From Dactylorhiza incarnata (lineage: Eukaryota > Streptophyta > Magnoliopsida > Asparagales > Orchidaceae): a DNA stretch of 64,000 nucleotides. How positions within the stretch are numbered: the stretch's first letter is position 1; each line of letters opens with the position of its first letter. Location of the stretch: positions 3,990,001 through 4,054,000 of the forward strand of contig JAWHQI010000001.1 in NCBI GenBank assembly GCA_033032865.1, in the 5' to 3' direction. A model generated the notes under the pieces. The model had not been told where the DNA came from. It was given only the letters and a program-made list of their open reading frames with translations, and made no database searches. Made by a program: the position numbers and the translations under genes. This document shows positions 10,299 through 21,733 of this stretch, one piece after another.

Positions 10299-11403
10299 GC
10301 AGCTCTTCCAGATCTTTGATCATCCCTTTTTCCACCCTTCTTGGGTCGAAACTCCTCTCCTCTGTCCCCTTTTGGGGCAGAATTGCTTTTCTTTCATTTC
10401 TTGTATTTTCTTATTTCTTAGCTTAGATTTCAAGTAGTTTTAGATTTCAATTCTTGCAAAGCTTTCAATTTCTTGTACCCTCTTTTGTTGTAATTCAAAG
10501 TTATTTTAATAAAATGTTATTGTCTTTTTTTTTTCATCTCTTTCATTTTCATGTCAAGTAGATTTTATTTTAGATCTTGAAAATTGCGAGCTTTGGATGA
10601 AATGAATTATCTTTATTATTTTCAATCATCCTTTGATTAATTCTTGATTTATCTTGATTTCATATGTCTATGTATGACTTCAAATATGTTTTCGTATTCT
10701 AGTTAGCCGAACCAGCTCGTGAGTACGAATCGATCGCTCAGGAATAAAAAGAGTTGCACACAACCCTCGAGAGAGGATGACGTAAATCTTCTGAATAGGA
10801 GTCAAATCCTATAGTGGGATTCACCTCGTTAAATCAAGTTTAGGGGTTACGATTATAGAATGAGAGTTCGGTCGATCAATCTAATCTTAGTTGGGCGCAG
10901 TCCTCGACCAAGGCGCGTTCATAATCCGGGAATCTCCACGGTCAAGGATCGGATTAGAATTTATCTCTTTTGATTTTCATTCCAAGTGCGCTTGATCAAG
11001 ATTTGTTTTCTTTTCTTTATTTCTTTATTTTAATTTTAACTTTAAATTATCACTAATAAAATATTATTCGATAAAATAATAGTTTTGTTTTCCCAAAGTA
11101 AAAGTACTCGACAGCCCCGAGTCTAATGCGACACTTGATATCTTTAATATCCTATGCTATATTTCGACGGGTACACTTGCCTTAATCGAGTATAGATTGG
11201 AGAACACGATTTTCTCTATCAACTACCCACATTTTGGGGAACCACTATAAAAATCCTGTGTCTTCTGGATTGAATTTTCTGTGTTGTCCCTCTTTACCAT
11301 TTTCTATATTTACATTTCCTGCATTTACTTTATTCTATTTTGGTAGTGTTGATTGCATACTACTTAGTAGTTTTATTGTGTGTGTACATTTAGGGTAGAA
11401 AAT

Positions 11404-12684
11404 TGATGCAGGATACGCTCTCCGACACGACCGCTAAGAAACACGCACGCGTTACCTCTCAATACTCCCAATTAATATGTTCGCACAAAATTATTCGCAG
11501 CACACACGTTATGCAATATTATTTTTCTGATGCTAACGTACAGGTAGCAACGTCGTTAGAGATCGAATAAGGGCTATGGGCCAATATTCGATCAAGCTAA
11601 ATGGACCAATATTGGATCCGATCAAGCGGTGTTGTACCAAAAGAGATCCACCGAAAAAGTAATGATTCAGAATAGGTAGATCTCTCCCAACAAAAAGAAA
11701 ATGAGGTTCGCCAATCCTCACGAATTAAAATGAAATCAAGATGAACACGAACGATTGAAGAAAACCAAGAAAAATCAACGTTGTCGAATCCAACACAAAA
11801 ATTAATCCACCACAAGATCTATCAAGAGGGAATCACACAAAAGTTAGAGATTTTCGCTACCCCGCTTGAGATGAGAGTTTCTCAAGCATATAATCGCTCA
11901 AATCGCTCTTCACCGATTCCACCGGATTCACGTCGGATGGAGAGAAAACTCGTCCGCCTTCTTCGCTTCATGCCGGAGATGAGGTTTTGCCGGAACCACG
12001 GGGGCCTTGCCTTGGCCGAAATCTTCAAGGGAAAGAGGGGGCTGTTTTGCACTCATCAAGGAAGGAGAAGAGTGGTCGGCTATGGAGAGGAGAACAAGAG
12101 GTGAGGCTATGGAGAGGAGAATCCAAGGAGGGGGTTGCTCCTTGTGTTGGCCGAAATTCTCAAGGGGGGAGGAGGAAGGAGATATTTGGAGAATAGAAAA
12201 AGAATAAGAGAGGAGGGAGATTCCAACCATGGATTCTTAATTTCAAATATTATTCATCATTCCAAATCCTTCTACAACATGGCCTTGTATAGGCTAACAA
12301 CACTTATGGCTACATGTAGCCTAAATAAGAATAAAATATTACACTAGAATAAGAAACATTTAAACAAGATAAAATAATTAAAACATGATAATAATTAATC
12401 AATAATTATAATTGAATATTTATAATTATTAATCAATTAAAATACGATAATAGAATAATTATAATTATAATAGAATAATTATAAATATTAACCAATAATT
12501 ATAATAGAATAATTATAATTATTAATTATTTATTCTTGCGCCTCGGGCGGAGGTTGCAGCGGCTATGGCGTCGGAAATCTTTGGTTGGAGAGACTCCATC
12601 ATCCGTTCTTTGGTTGGAGAGACTCCATCATCCGTAAGCGCGCAGGTACCATCATCTTCATGTTGAGGGCCGTTGTCTCCATCA
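11404..12684. mobile_element. B: solo LTR of another family
   Basis: The 1281-bp segment has ends TGATGCAG and CTCCATCA (inverted repeat TGATG.AG). It is flanked by AAAAT at 11399-11403 and 12685-12689; the empty site is visible in the C1 5' LTR. It holds an AT-only tract (about 12360-12535) and a 26-bp direct repeat built on CTTTGGTTGGAGAGACTCC (about 12570-12630). No coding frame is convincing. Orientation is uncertain. Confidence 0.85.
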
Positions 12685-12754
12685 AAAATATTTAAAACTC
12701 AATTCACCCCCCCCCCCCCATAGAGAATACTCAGAGGCACACTGTGCACTTTCA

Positions 12755-13505
12755 TCACATCAAACTCACGAATCCTCAACTGATGGTAGCCTAAACGAAG
12801 ATCAATCTTTGAAAATACACAGCTACCCCATAACTAGTCAAACGGATCATCAATCCGCAGGCAACGGGTCTTTATTCTTGATTGTCACCTTGTTCAGCTC
12901 TCGATAATCTATACACAGCCTCATCGAACCGTCTTTCTTCTTCACAAACAAGATGGGAGTACCCCAGGGCGAACAATTAGGCCTGATAAAGCCACACTGC
13001 AACCACTCATCCAACTTAGTGTGTAACTCCTCTAACTCACGCGGCGCCATGCGGTAATGAGCCTTCTCTATTGGACGAGTACCAAGCTCAAGATCTATAA
13101 CAAACTCCACCTCTCTCTCAGGAGGGAGACAATGAAGACTGCCGGGGAAAAAATCTAGAAATTCTTGCACCACAGATATGTCTTCAACACGAGGCAACCC
13201 ACGGGCATCATCCAAAAAGGAAACAAGGCAAACACAACCACCAGATTCTGAAAACTTCCGAGCACACATCGCCGACATGATCAAGGAGTCTTGACGCGGG
13301 AAACAACACACTCCTGGGTTGGCAATTATCCATCAGGAAATCCAAACGCTTAACCTTGCACTGGGTGATAACGTCGTATCTGGATAACCAATCCATGCCA
13401 AAAATCACGTCAAAGTCCTCCGAATATATCACTTTCAAATCTACATGAGCTATGAATCCTTCAAGGAGGATCGCACACCTTTCGATACTCTGGTCTGACA
13501 CATTT
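12755..13505 (-). pseudogene. G1 protease end and N-terminal reverse transcriptase
   Basis: Reading leftward, VIFGMDWLSRYDVI marks the end of the gypsy aspartic protease (13501-13208 frame). A shift then leads to the RT N terminus (13311-12850), with [33 protein letters not shown] and [12 protein letters not shown]. It continues to GYHQLRI and is cut at 12755 by C1. Joining across C1 keeps the RT frame at that junction. Several frame breaks make it non-functional. Confidence 0.85.
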
Positions 13506-13548
13506 CGATACTCTGGTCTGACACATTTCGATACTCTGGTCTTACACC
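13480..13548 (-). repeat. 23-bp tandem triplication inside G1 protease
   Basis: Three contiguous copies of TTTCGATACTCTGGTCTGACACA start at 13480, 13503 and 13526, the last with two or three changes. The canonical gypsy protease has no such repeat. It looks like a replication-slippage expansion after the gene had decayed. Confidence 0.85.
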
Positions 13549-13828
13549 ATCAAATCACCAGACAAAAACTTAACACAAAGCATATAGCCAACTCGGTCGA
13601 TGGCCCAGCGATGACGGTCTGCAAACATCCTAGCAACGAAGGAATGAGTGGCACCCGAATTGAAGAGAACACGCGTCCAATAGTTTCTTACCTTAAACTA
13701 GCCTATACAATCATCATGAAGACATATATAACGAGTATAGCCAAAATTCAATATACAAATACTAATTATCAACTGGTTCAAAAGCTAACATGATATCACC
13801 TGGGTAGAACACTGAGCTTCTCCCTTGG

Positions 13829-15063
13829 TTACTGCGCTAAGCTTTGCATTTCCCCGGTCCAACTGCTGCTGCGGCGGCGATGGCAAGGCCTGAAGAGCAA
13901 TCGCTGGCTTGCAGACTGGGATTGCGAAAACTGGGATTTCATATGTCCTTTCTGCCCACACTGGAAGCATAGCTTATCCTTCGACCAGTAGTGGGCAACA
14001 TCATTCCCCTTCCAACCACAGTGAAAGCACAACTTGTCCTTTTACCAACAATGGGCGACATCATGCCCTTTCTGCTTACACGAAGTACAAGTAAGATCAA
14101 CCTTAGGAGTACTCTGGATCACCAGCACCTGAAGCTGCTTCTACGCGCCCAACCTCTAGAAGCAATTCTCAAATGGGTGGCCCACACAGCCACAAAAAGC
14201 TACACACCTGCTTGCCCTTTTACTTGGAGAAGGGCTGCCACTATCTTCAGCTTTTTTTCTCTTTCCTCAGCTCTTTTCCATGGTTCTTAGCATTAACAAT
14301 TGCCTCTACCTTTTGGGAATCTTCCACCGCATCCGAATAGCTCTCAGATCGGTAGGCACATGCTAACTGCTGGATCTCACTGCGTAGACCTCTCAGAAAC
14401 CACTTCACCCTGCTCTCTTCTGTGGCCACTAATTCTAGAGGAAACATGCTCAATTTGCTGAATTCAATCTCATACTCACCAACTGTGAGCTGCATTTGTT
14501 TCAAATGAAGAAAATTATTCATCAATCTGTTCTGCTCAACAGTCTTTAAAAACTTCAACAACATTCCCTTGAACCGATCACACGAACACCCATCTATAAG
14601 CCCTTCCCTCTCTCTAATCCACCAACCTTTCGCAAGACCCTTCAACTGAAAAGCGGCGACCATAACCTTTTGGTCAGCGGAAACTCCTGAGTAGGAAAAC
14701 ATCTCCTCCATCGCTATGATCTAATCGTCTAGCGCCATGAAATCTTCTCTCCCATCATAGTTCGGGGGTCCTAACCTCTGAAAATGCGAGATGAAATTCA
14801 TCTCAGGCGGCAATGCAACAGGGGGGCACGAGGGGAGCAGGACGGATAGGAACAGTTTGACCTGCTGCAGAATTCTATACCGCAGGCTGCTGCCGTAAGG
14901 TGGCAGTCAACAGCACCTGCATCTGTTCTTGCATTGCAGCTAACTGCCTCGACAAAGTCTCATTGCTCAGACGCAGCTCTTCAATTATCGCATCACTGTA
15001 CGCACCCGATGACTCACCCTTAGACTGGGGGACTAACTTCAACGGATGACGCTTTAGAGCCAT
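13829..15063 (-). pseudogene. G1 gag with three zinc-knuckle repeats
   Basis: The start at 15063 gives MALKRHPLKLV, then a helical N terminus (SNETLSRQLAAMQEQM). The gag core (14711-14247) has AAFQLKGLAKGWWIRERE, VGEYEIEFSKLSMF and the basic end ELRKEKKS. Near 14110-13930 there are three tandem knuckle-like units about 22 residues apart: CTSCKQKGHDVAHC, CFHCGWKGNDVAHY and CFQCGQKGHMKSQF. Only the first keeps all of CCHC. A stop falls between units one and two, and other stops and shifts separate the parts. Confidence 0.8.
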
Positions 15064-15730
15064 CACTAAGGAATAAAACAAACAATCTATCAAGACGCAA
15101 CTCAGACCCCAAAGGAAAAAAGGAAATACTGACACTTGCTCTTGCTACTACCTTGCTTTGGAATCTTTATGAATGAAATCATACTGCACTTAGAATGATA
15201 TACCATCATCCACTGACTCTCATGCACATCCTACAAATGCATGAATGCTTAACATCTTCCTGTAAATCATGTGTTTACAAGTGTCATCATGTAGATCTTA
15301 ACTTGGCACGTGTGTTAATGCTATGTTATGCAATGCATGTCGTGCTATGCATTCTAATAAAAGCCTTAATGCATGTCATGAGCGGCGTACACATGAGATA
15401 TTATGCAACCCATACTACATAATATCGTATGTAACGAAAAATAAAATCTAATGAGCATCCATGTGATTAATGTTATTCAACCTATACTACAAAACAATCA
15501 CATGTTACTATGCCTATGAGAATCCATATACAAACACATATTATGCATCTTATACTACATAATATGCCTCGTATACTTCTGTCATGCTTATGAGTGTTGT
15601 GTTCATGCTTCAGCTAAGATATACGGATGACACTTCGGTGTGTGTATGCAGTGAAACAAGATTCTAAAACAGATGGTTGTTCGACTAACCCGTCCAATAA
15701 CCAACTGAACCAACCTCCCTCTGATACCAA
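15064..15730 (-). other. G1 5' leader and primer binding site
   Basis: The leader is noncoding. The primer site is at 15711-15730; its minus-strand reading TTGGTATCAGAGGGAGGTTG matches initiator tRNA-Met. The rest is AT-rich with many ATGCAT-type words. I see no gene in it. Confidence 0.75.
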
Positions 15731-16620
15731 CAGTCACAACCCGCAATTTCTCAATATTTGCATAATATTAGAGTAAGAGAAACTACGTATCATGATGTCA
15801 CGTCGTGCAAGGGACAATTGTAGATGTTCAGGCAGAACCAACCCATCACTTATTTTTGTAGAAAAATATATATGTTTATGTTTGAAAACTTAATTTAAAT
15901 TTAGAGCTTAAGAAACTATGTCCCTCGATTTCAGTGGATCAACTAATCCACCAGTAAGAAAATATATATGAGCGGAAAAATACTTAATTCACTTCTTTTC
16001 ATCCTACATGAGCATGAGGACCCAACAAAGCATGCTAATTATATGCAAGTTTCTAAATTTAGTATAAGTAAAGAAAAGAGTTTTATAAGCCTTAAAATAG
16101 AATGACATTCAATTGAAAGAGATGTTATGAGTCTAAGATAGAATGCACCTTTTATATTTAAAATATCTAACATGCATCCTATCATAAAACATTCACAGAG
16201 AGCAAGCATATAAATGACTAGCAAATATCAGCAGAAAAAATAGCAAGTAGTCTAACACAAGCTATGGGCATCAACAAACTGACACGAACCCATAAAAACA
16301 AAAGACCCATAGACAACAGACAACCCCTTACCAAGGAAGAGGAGGAAACTAGCTAACACAACCTTGAGGAAATCGCCTGGACTACTTGCAGCAGCTACCA
16401 GTCTGAACCTGAGGCATTCAAGAGAAAATAATGTCTCAGCCCAAAGGGGAGAATATAGACAGTTCCATAATCATTAGGGATTAAAAAGGGGTAGTCAAAC
16501 CAAGGAGAAAGAAAAAAACAATTGTAATCATTCGTAAATTTATTCGATGAGAAGGTAAAAGCTTGTCCCAAGCATAAAAAGTATGCTTAAAGTTGATCAG
16601 GTGGTAAGTTGAATGTCAAC

Positions 16621-16785
16621 ATGCACTGTGGTGGTGGACCCCTATTCTAATCCATCCAAGAGCCAAAATAATTTAACAACAAGCACCGTGGTGGTGGACC
16701 CCTATTCCAATCTAACCAGCAGCCCAAGTAGTTTAGCAATGAGCACTGTGGTGGTGGACCCCTATTCTAATCCAACCAACATCAC
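16621..16785 (-). repeat. 60-bp tandem repeat, three copies, in G1 LTR
   Basis: Copies of GCACTGTGGTGGTGGACCCC plus about 40 variable bases start at 16622, 16683 and 16743. The shared block is nearly identical, while the linkers have diverged. Confidence 0.8.
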
Positions 16786-16959
16786 AAAAGAACAATTCAC
16801 TGACATCAACATATCAGAAGCATAGCAAAATCTGACAATGGGTCGTCACAAAATCTTAGGATTTACAAAACAACCCAAAGGAAACAAAATCCTTAACATA
16901 CCAGTCCACATAATAGAATTCGTCGGGGCGACGCGAGAAAAAGAAAAAAAAATTGGCGG

Positions 16960-17110
16960 AAGCTCTCGACGATCGATAGGAGGTCTCGACGATCGACGGG
17001 TGGTATCGAGGATCGACGGGAGGTCTCAACGATCGATGGGAGGTCTCGGCGATCAATGGGAAGTCCCGTCGATTTCTACTTGAAGTCCCGTCGAATCGAC
17101 TTCCCGTCCC
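16960..17110 (-). repeat. TCGACGATCGACGGG word array in G1 LTR
   Basis: About six or seven units of roughly 20 bp, consensus AGGTCTCGACGATCGACGGG with changes, run from 16965 to 17100. GATCGAC is palindrome-like. This is the G1 counterpart of the CG-word arrays in the other LTRs. Confidence 0.75.
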
Positions 17111-17992
17111 GCCGATTTCTCTTTCTACACAGAATTCTTCTGAACTACCAGAACATATTTCTATCGGAACTTATTTCTGGACTACAAGAACATACTTCTA
17201 CTAACAACAGTTCTAATATGGTAAACTAAACAAACAAGAATTTGCTTCAACTAACCATATCTAATAACAGGAAACCTACACAGTGAAATTAACCAAATTA
17301 ACCAGCAAATTTCTACAGTCATGCTACCCGGAAAAACATTGTTTTAACAACAAAAGGGGAAAACGCTACTTGCCTCAACTCTACATCGTCACCACGATAG
17401 CTCGACAATGAAAACTCGACGAACTGTGAAATACTCACCGCACGCACATCGAGCTAGGAGAGAGCCGAATCTAGACTCCGACGACGAATCTGAGCACTCG
17501 AGCTCCCTCGACGGCCAACGGAAATAAGAAAAACCCTCTCTTTCTTTTATTCTCTCCCTCTCACTTTCCTGATTCAGCACTCAGGAAAAGCCTCTGGAAA
17601 AGTCTAGAGAAGTCCCTTCTTGGAGAAGATGATGGAAAGCTTATCAGGGAGAGGATTATGGAATGAATTGGAAAGCACTAACCCTTAGTTTAATAATTTA
17701 CATGAGTAAATATCTAGATCCGCATCTCTCATAAGGCCTACTCATTCATTGTCTAATTCTGTACATACATACAACATTTTATAGGCATTTTCTCAAGCAC
17801 CAAATAATTTTATATATCTTATATACTCACTTATAAGACATAATTAAAAGTATATGCATTAATCATTTTATATCCATATTGCCTGAGATTTATTTAAGTG
17901 AACTCCGAACGATGACGCACCCAAAACAGTAACGCCCTCACGCCAAAATTAAATACATTTAAAATAATTATTGAAAAAGCATGGGCGTTACA

Positions 17993-18606
17993 GTTTGTGA
18001 GAGCCCTGTCAGCGTAATCATCTCAAGCGCTCTACAAAACAATTTCTCAACCAGCTACAAGAGTGATCAACCTGCCCTGTCGGCTTGCGAGAGTACGGTC
18101 AGCGAAACTATCTCAAGTACTCTGCCAACACAAATTTTCAACCTGCCACCTAAGTGGTCAACCTGCCTTGCCAACTTGGGAGAGCCCGGTCAACGGAACC
18201 ATCTCAGGGGCTCTTCCAATACAACTTTTCAACCTGCCACCTGAGTGGTCAACCTGCCCTGCCGGCTTGTGAGAGCTCAGTTAGCGGAACCATCCCATGG
18301 GCTCTTCCAACATAACTTTTCAACCTTCCACCAGTGTGGTCAACCTGCCCTACCGACTTGTGAGATCATGGTCAGTGGAACCATCTCAGAGGCTCTTCCC
18401 ACGCAACTTTTCAACCTGCCTCCTTAGTGGTCAACCTACCCTGCTGGCTTGTGAGAGCCCGATCAGCAGAACCATCTCGTTGGATTTCCAAAATATCCTT
18501 TCTGTCCACCCCTTGAGTGATCAACCTGCCATGTCGGCTTGTGAGAGCTCGGTCACCTGAATCATCTTAAGGGATCTACAAAACAATTTCTCAACCAGCC
18601 ACTTGA
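17993..18606 (-). repeat. 90-91-bp tandem array, about seven copies
   Basis: Units begin with GAGAGCxCGGTCAGCGGAACC at about 17999, 18089, 18180, 18271, 18361, 18452 and 18541, and contain CTTTTCAACCTGCCACC and GTGGTCAACCTGCCCTGCC. There are no unique spacers. It resembles the tandem arrays found between pol and the 3' LTR in Tat gypsy elements, but here it directly follows a gag remnant. G1 inserted at its left edge. Confidence 0.85.
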
Positions 18607-19580
18607 AGTTGTTACTGCCCCGCAAGGGCTCTCCTCCCTTCTCTTACTTCTAAGAATTCGGGACAGGTAGCCATTGCGTGGCCCTCCTCCTGGTGTAAAT
18701 CATAGTACGACAATACCATCTTACCCTTCTCTGCCCCCCTGGGTGATTCTTCCTCCTTCTTCTTCTGCCTCATCCTATTGTCATGGCGTGCTGTGGTGGG
18801 GGGCTGGAATGGCCTCAGACCCGGTCTCCACCCCGAAGGGTTGATCCATCCCTGCCCTCCCTGAAAGTTGTCCCCCTCCTCCTAGAAAGGGTCCCCCGCC
18901 TTGCTCAAACCCTCTTCCCTTACCCTGGGTATGCCCTCCCGGCAGCCTCCATATTGGTTGATTGATTGGCGGCTAGAACCTCCCTCCTAGTTCCTGCCCC
19001 CCCCCCCCCTCTCCCCAGGTGTCCCTGGAGCCCATGTCTCCTCGGCTCTTCCATTCTTCTCATCTCCTATTTCTGGGGACCTCCTCCCCCTTCTCTTCTC
19101 CTCCAACCCATTTGGACGACTTTCCCACGAAAGCGATGTTAGTGTCCTCTCCCTCGATCACTCATCCTGCTCGTTCGATTAGCTTCGCATTGGATAGTGG
19201 GGATCTCGGCAAGTCCCATCTTGAACAACCCTTGCCGCAATCTGAGGGTGAAGGCAAGTTGCAAGGTGTGCCCCGGCACCTCATGGACCAGGAGAACCTC
19301 TTCCTGTAATCGATCCATGTATCCCCCCAATGAATCCTCAATCCTTTGTTGGACCAGGAAAAGAGCTTCAGCGCCCTTTTTCCTCTTCTTGGATGTGGTA
19401 AATCGTAGAAGGAAACTCCGACGCAGATCTTCGAAGCTGTAAATGGTCCCGAGGGGAGTTGATGGAACCAATCCTTCATCTTCCCCTTAAGAGAAATGAC
19501 AGAAAACTTGCACTTGGAAGCGTCTGTCATCTGTCTGACGGAGACAACGTCCTCAAACCACTGAAGATGATGGAGGGGAT

Positions 19581-21371
19581 TGATAATACATTTTCTATAT
19601 ATTTATTTATCATAGTTTAGGTTATCTTTTTAGTAATTTATTAGTATTTTTATTTAATTCTAAGTCTAATTTACTTTGTTTTGTGTTTTCAGGGCTTTGG
19701 AGAAGTTCTAGAGAAGTTTTTATATTTTGTAAAGCGAATTATAAGAATTCAGAATTTTGGACTGCGAATAGTAAATTTCAGAATTTTAAAATTACACGCC
19801 CTAGGTCATGCCCGTGACCAAAGGGCGTGTAACAATGACATGGGCATTACCTACGGGCGTGTACACTCCAGAAACAACAAAAAGGTTGTGTTAATTGCTG
19901 AATTTTCAAAAGACCATAACTTTAAATTCAGGAAGAGTTACGGAACGTGCCACCCTATTTCGGGACAATAACTACGTTATCTACAATATGGAAAAGTTTA
20001 TCAAGAACATGACCTTGAACACGGGAGTGACCATAGGGTCACGGGCATGACCATAGGGCGTGCAACACACTTTTATGATGAATGTTTTGCAGTTTTGATT
20101 GCAGATTTTAAAATGGCCATAACTTTTAATCGAAGAAGAGTTATGGGACGTGCCATCACATTTCATGACGAGAACAACGCCATCTACCTTTTTAGAAAAG
20201 TTTGAAAGTTTTTCACTAGACACGCTCTAGGACACGGGCATGAACAAGGGCGTGACCCGTTGAGAAACCACATGAAACAGCCAGTTTCGCCTGTTTCACA
20301 CATGTTTCTTCTCGCACTATACACCCCCTAGGACACGGGCGTGACCTAGGGCGTGACCAATGAATTATGACAGATTTTGGCGATTTTTCTCCCAACGGTC
20401 CCGTGTTTTTTAAGGTGGCATTTATTCCCATATACGCCCTTGAGCACGGGCGTTACGAAGGGCATAACTCCTGAATTTTTCAACTATAAAAAGTCAGCTA
20501 CTGCAAAAGTTTCATCATCCTGTCCTTGCTTTGATTGGATCAATTTTAGCTTCATTTTCTGCAATTTTCTTTCATGCAATTTAACTTTATATCTTACATT
20601 TCTAATTACTAGTTTAGAATTTATTTATTTTGCAATTGTAATCTATTTTCTTAGCTATAAAATTGTTATTTTTTTAACATGTCTAGCTAATCTTATCGCA
20701 TTTGTCGGATGATTTCTTTAGCAAAATAATTATTTAATTTCTTCTTCATAGCCTTTGATTTAGAAAGCTAGATTTACCTTTGATTTTCAAATTATTGATT
20801 TCATATTTCTAGTATATCCTAATCAATTCTTGATCCGTATTCTAGTTGATTGAGAGATCCGTGAATACGAGTAGCTGATCGCTCATTGCTAAAATGAATT
20901 GCATGCACACCTCGAGAGAGGATGATATAAATCTTCCGGATTGGAGTCAAATCCAATAGTGGGGTTCACATCGTAAATCAACCTTATGGGTTTCGACTGG
21001 TCGAGGGATCTTAAACGAACAACCTAAGGTTAGTTGGTAGTATTCATCGAGAGAGGTGCTATCATGATTTCAGAACCTCCACGGTCGAGTTTTATCATTA
21101 AGCTTATGAATCATAGTTTTACTAATTATTTTCCTTAAGATTGATTCGTGATCAAATGCTTTCTTTCTTTATATTTTATCATTTTTTTACAAACCAACTT
21201 CTTATTTTACTGATAAAATAATACAATTTGCGTTAGTTGAAGTACTCAACAGCCCCATGGAATACGACACTTGATATTTTATTTTAAATATCATATATTA
21301 TGAATGATAGGTACTCTTGTCTATAGTTCGTAGAATTTGAAAAATAATTATTTTGAAAATATTACGTATCA
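19581..21371 (+). mobile_element. S2: solo LTR related to S1
   Basis: The 1791-bp segment starts TGATAATACA and ends TACGTATCA. It is flanked by GGGAT at 19576-19580 and 21372-21376. TATAAAAAG lies at 20485-20493, downstream of CACGCCC and GGGCGTGACC words (19795-20465). Blocks such as CACCTCGAGAGAGGATGA are shared with S1. It has no coding region. Confidence 0.9.
19795..20465 (+). repeat. GGGCGTG / CACGCCC word array in S2
   Basis: At least ten copies of GGGCGTG, ACGGGCGTGACC and their complements, with the last about 25 bp upstream of the TATA box at 20485. The words match those in S1, although the sequence between them differs strongly. Confidence 0.75.
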
Positions 21372-21733
21372 GGGATCATCTTTGCCTGTGTACTAGGACA
21401 TAGCGGGATCCCTAAATCCTTCTGGAACTTGAGCTGAGAGGATCAACTCGCAGAATAGGCTTCCTGACCCTTCCAGGTGAGTTGAAGGTGCTCGCCTGGT
21501 CTCCTCGCCTGGGTAGCGTCTACCCGGCGGGCTGGGAAACAATGCCCACGCATGGAGAACTCACTCGGCCTCCCCCGCCAGCACCTCCTTCCCGGGTCGC
21601 CTGCCCGACGCTTCCTCGCCTAAGGCCTACGAAGCAAGAACTGGGATCGAGGGAGTTGAACACTCGCCCGGGGCTGTGAGGGCGATGCGCAAAGTCACCA
21701 AAATCGACTTCCTGAACTCATTGAAGTCGCTCT

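Larger units (their letters stand above)
9537..11221 (+). mobile_element. S1: solo LTR of a gypsy-like family
   Basis: The 1685-bp segment starts TGATGAGTAG and ends TCTATCA. It is flanked by ACTAC at 9532-9536 and 11222-11226; the empty site is visible in the C1 5' LTR. TATAAAAAG sits at 10290-10298, with an upstream array of CACGCCCGTGAC words. There is no coding region, so it is a solo LTR left by LTR-LTR recombination. It is related to S2 (19581-21371): both share the promoter layout and downstream blocks such as CTCGAGAGAGGATGA. Confidence 0.9.
2878..12754 (+). mobile_element. C1: non-autonomous copia element with gag and accessory ORF2
   Basis: Boundaries TGTTGGG to TTTCA are flanked by ACACA on the left (2873-2877) and TCACA on the right (12755-12759), a 5-bp target duplication with one mismatch. 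The order is 5' LTR, tRNA-Met primer site, gag remnant, an internal CG-word array, ORF2, then a 3' LTR that was itself hit by solo LTRs S1 and B. No protease, integrase or RT was found between the LTRs, so it must have moved with proteins from another element. The two LTRs differ at many positions, so it is older than C3. Confidence 0.85.
8220..12754 (+). repeat. C1 3' LTR, interrupted by two solo LTRs
   Basis: Three pieces (8220-9536, 11227-11403, 12690-12754) align in order to the 5' LTR at 2878-4455 and end with the same CTTTCA. About 115 bases at the LTR start and the polypurine tract are missing. A 25-base poly-C run at 9045-9069 replaces about eight C in the 5' LTR, a slippage expansion. 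S1 and B occupy the gaps, each with its own target duplication. Confidence 0.85.
2576..17992 (-). mobile_element. G1: Ty3/gypsy (chromovirus-like) element, nested host of C0 and C1
   Basis: Reading leftward from 17992 the order is 5' LTR (17992-15731), primer site, gag, protease, RT, interrupted by C1 (2878-12754), then more RT (2877-2576), interrupted by C0. The LTR opens with TGTAACGCCC, typical of Tekay/Del chromoviruses, and the primer site matches initiator tRNA-Met. RNase H, integrase and the 3' LTR lie left of the window. Removing C1 brings the two RT parts together in frame, which proves the nesting. Confidence 0.85.
15731..17992 (-). repeat. G1 5' LTR
   Basis: About 2262 bp. On the minus strand it starts TGTAACGCCCATGC at 17992 and ends GTTGTGAC near 15731, next to the primer site. 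Length and start fit Tekay/Del chromovirus LTRs. It holds a 60-bp triple repeat (16621-16785) and a CG-word array (16960-17110). The exact inner boundary is uncertain by a few bases because a terminal CA is not clear. Confidence 0.75.
17993..21733 (-). mobile_element. G0: Tat-type gypsy remnant (gag plus tandem array)
   Basis: Reading leftward from 21733, a gag homologous to that of G2 is broken by solo LTR S2 and by stops, and is followed without any pol by the 91-bp array. G2 inserted into its gag N-terminal part at 21733/21734 and G1 into its array at 17992/17993. CTCGC words are frequent, as in G2, so it is a relative of that family. Confidence 0.7.
18640..21733 (-). pseudogene. G0 gag, interrupted by solo LTR S2
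   Basis: The N-terminal part (21733-21377) includes SDFNEFRKSILVTL and FCELILSAQVPEG, matching the G2 gag. The core (19575-19139) includes KCKFSVISLKGKMKDWFHQ and SFEDLRRSFLLRFTTSKKRKK. A zinc-finger-like segment YYDLHQEEGHAMATC lies near 18660-18720. S2 sits between, and removing it restores the gag frame (DDPLHHLQW). Several stops are present. Confidence 0.8.

Noticed and set aside
11781..12347. Several overlapping short ORFs in solo LTR B
   Set aside because: No domain is present and they lie inside a segment bounded by a target duplication, typical of LTR sequence.
15195..15422. 75-codon Cys/His-rich frame in the G1 leader
   Set aside because: It comes from ATGCAT/CATG-type repeats in noncoding leader and lacks any spacing typical of zinc fingers.
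18063..18560. Short ORFs in the 91-bp array (peptides with NLPCRL)
   Set aside because: They are by-products of the tandem repeat and are broken at different points in each unit.
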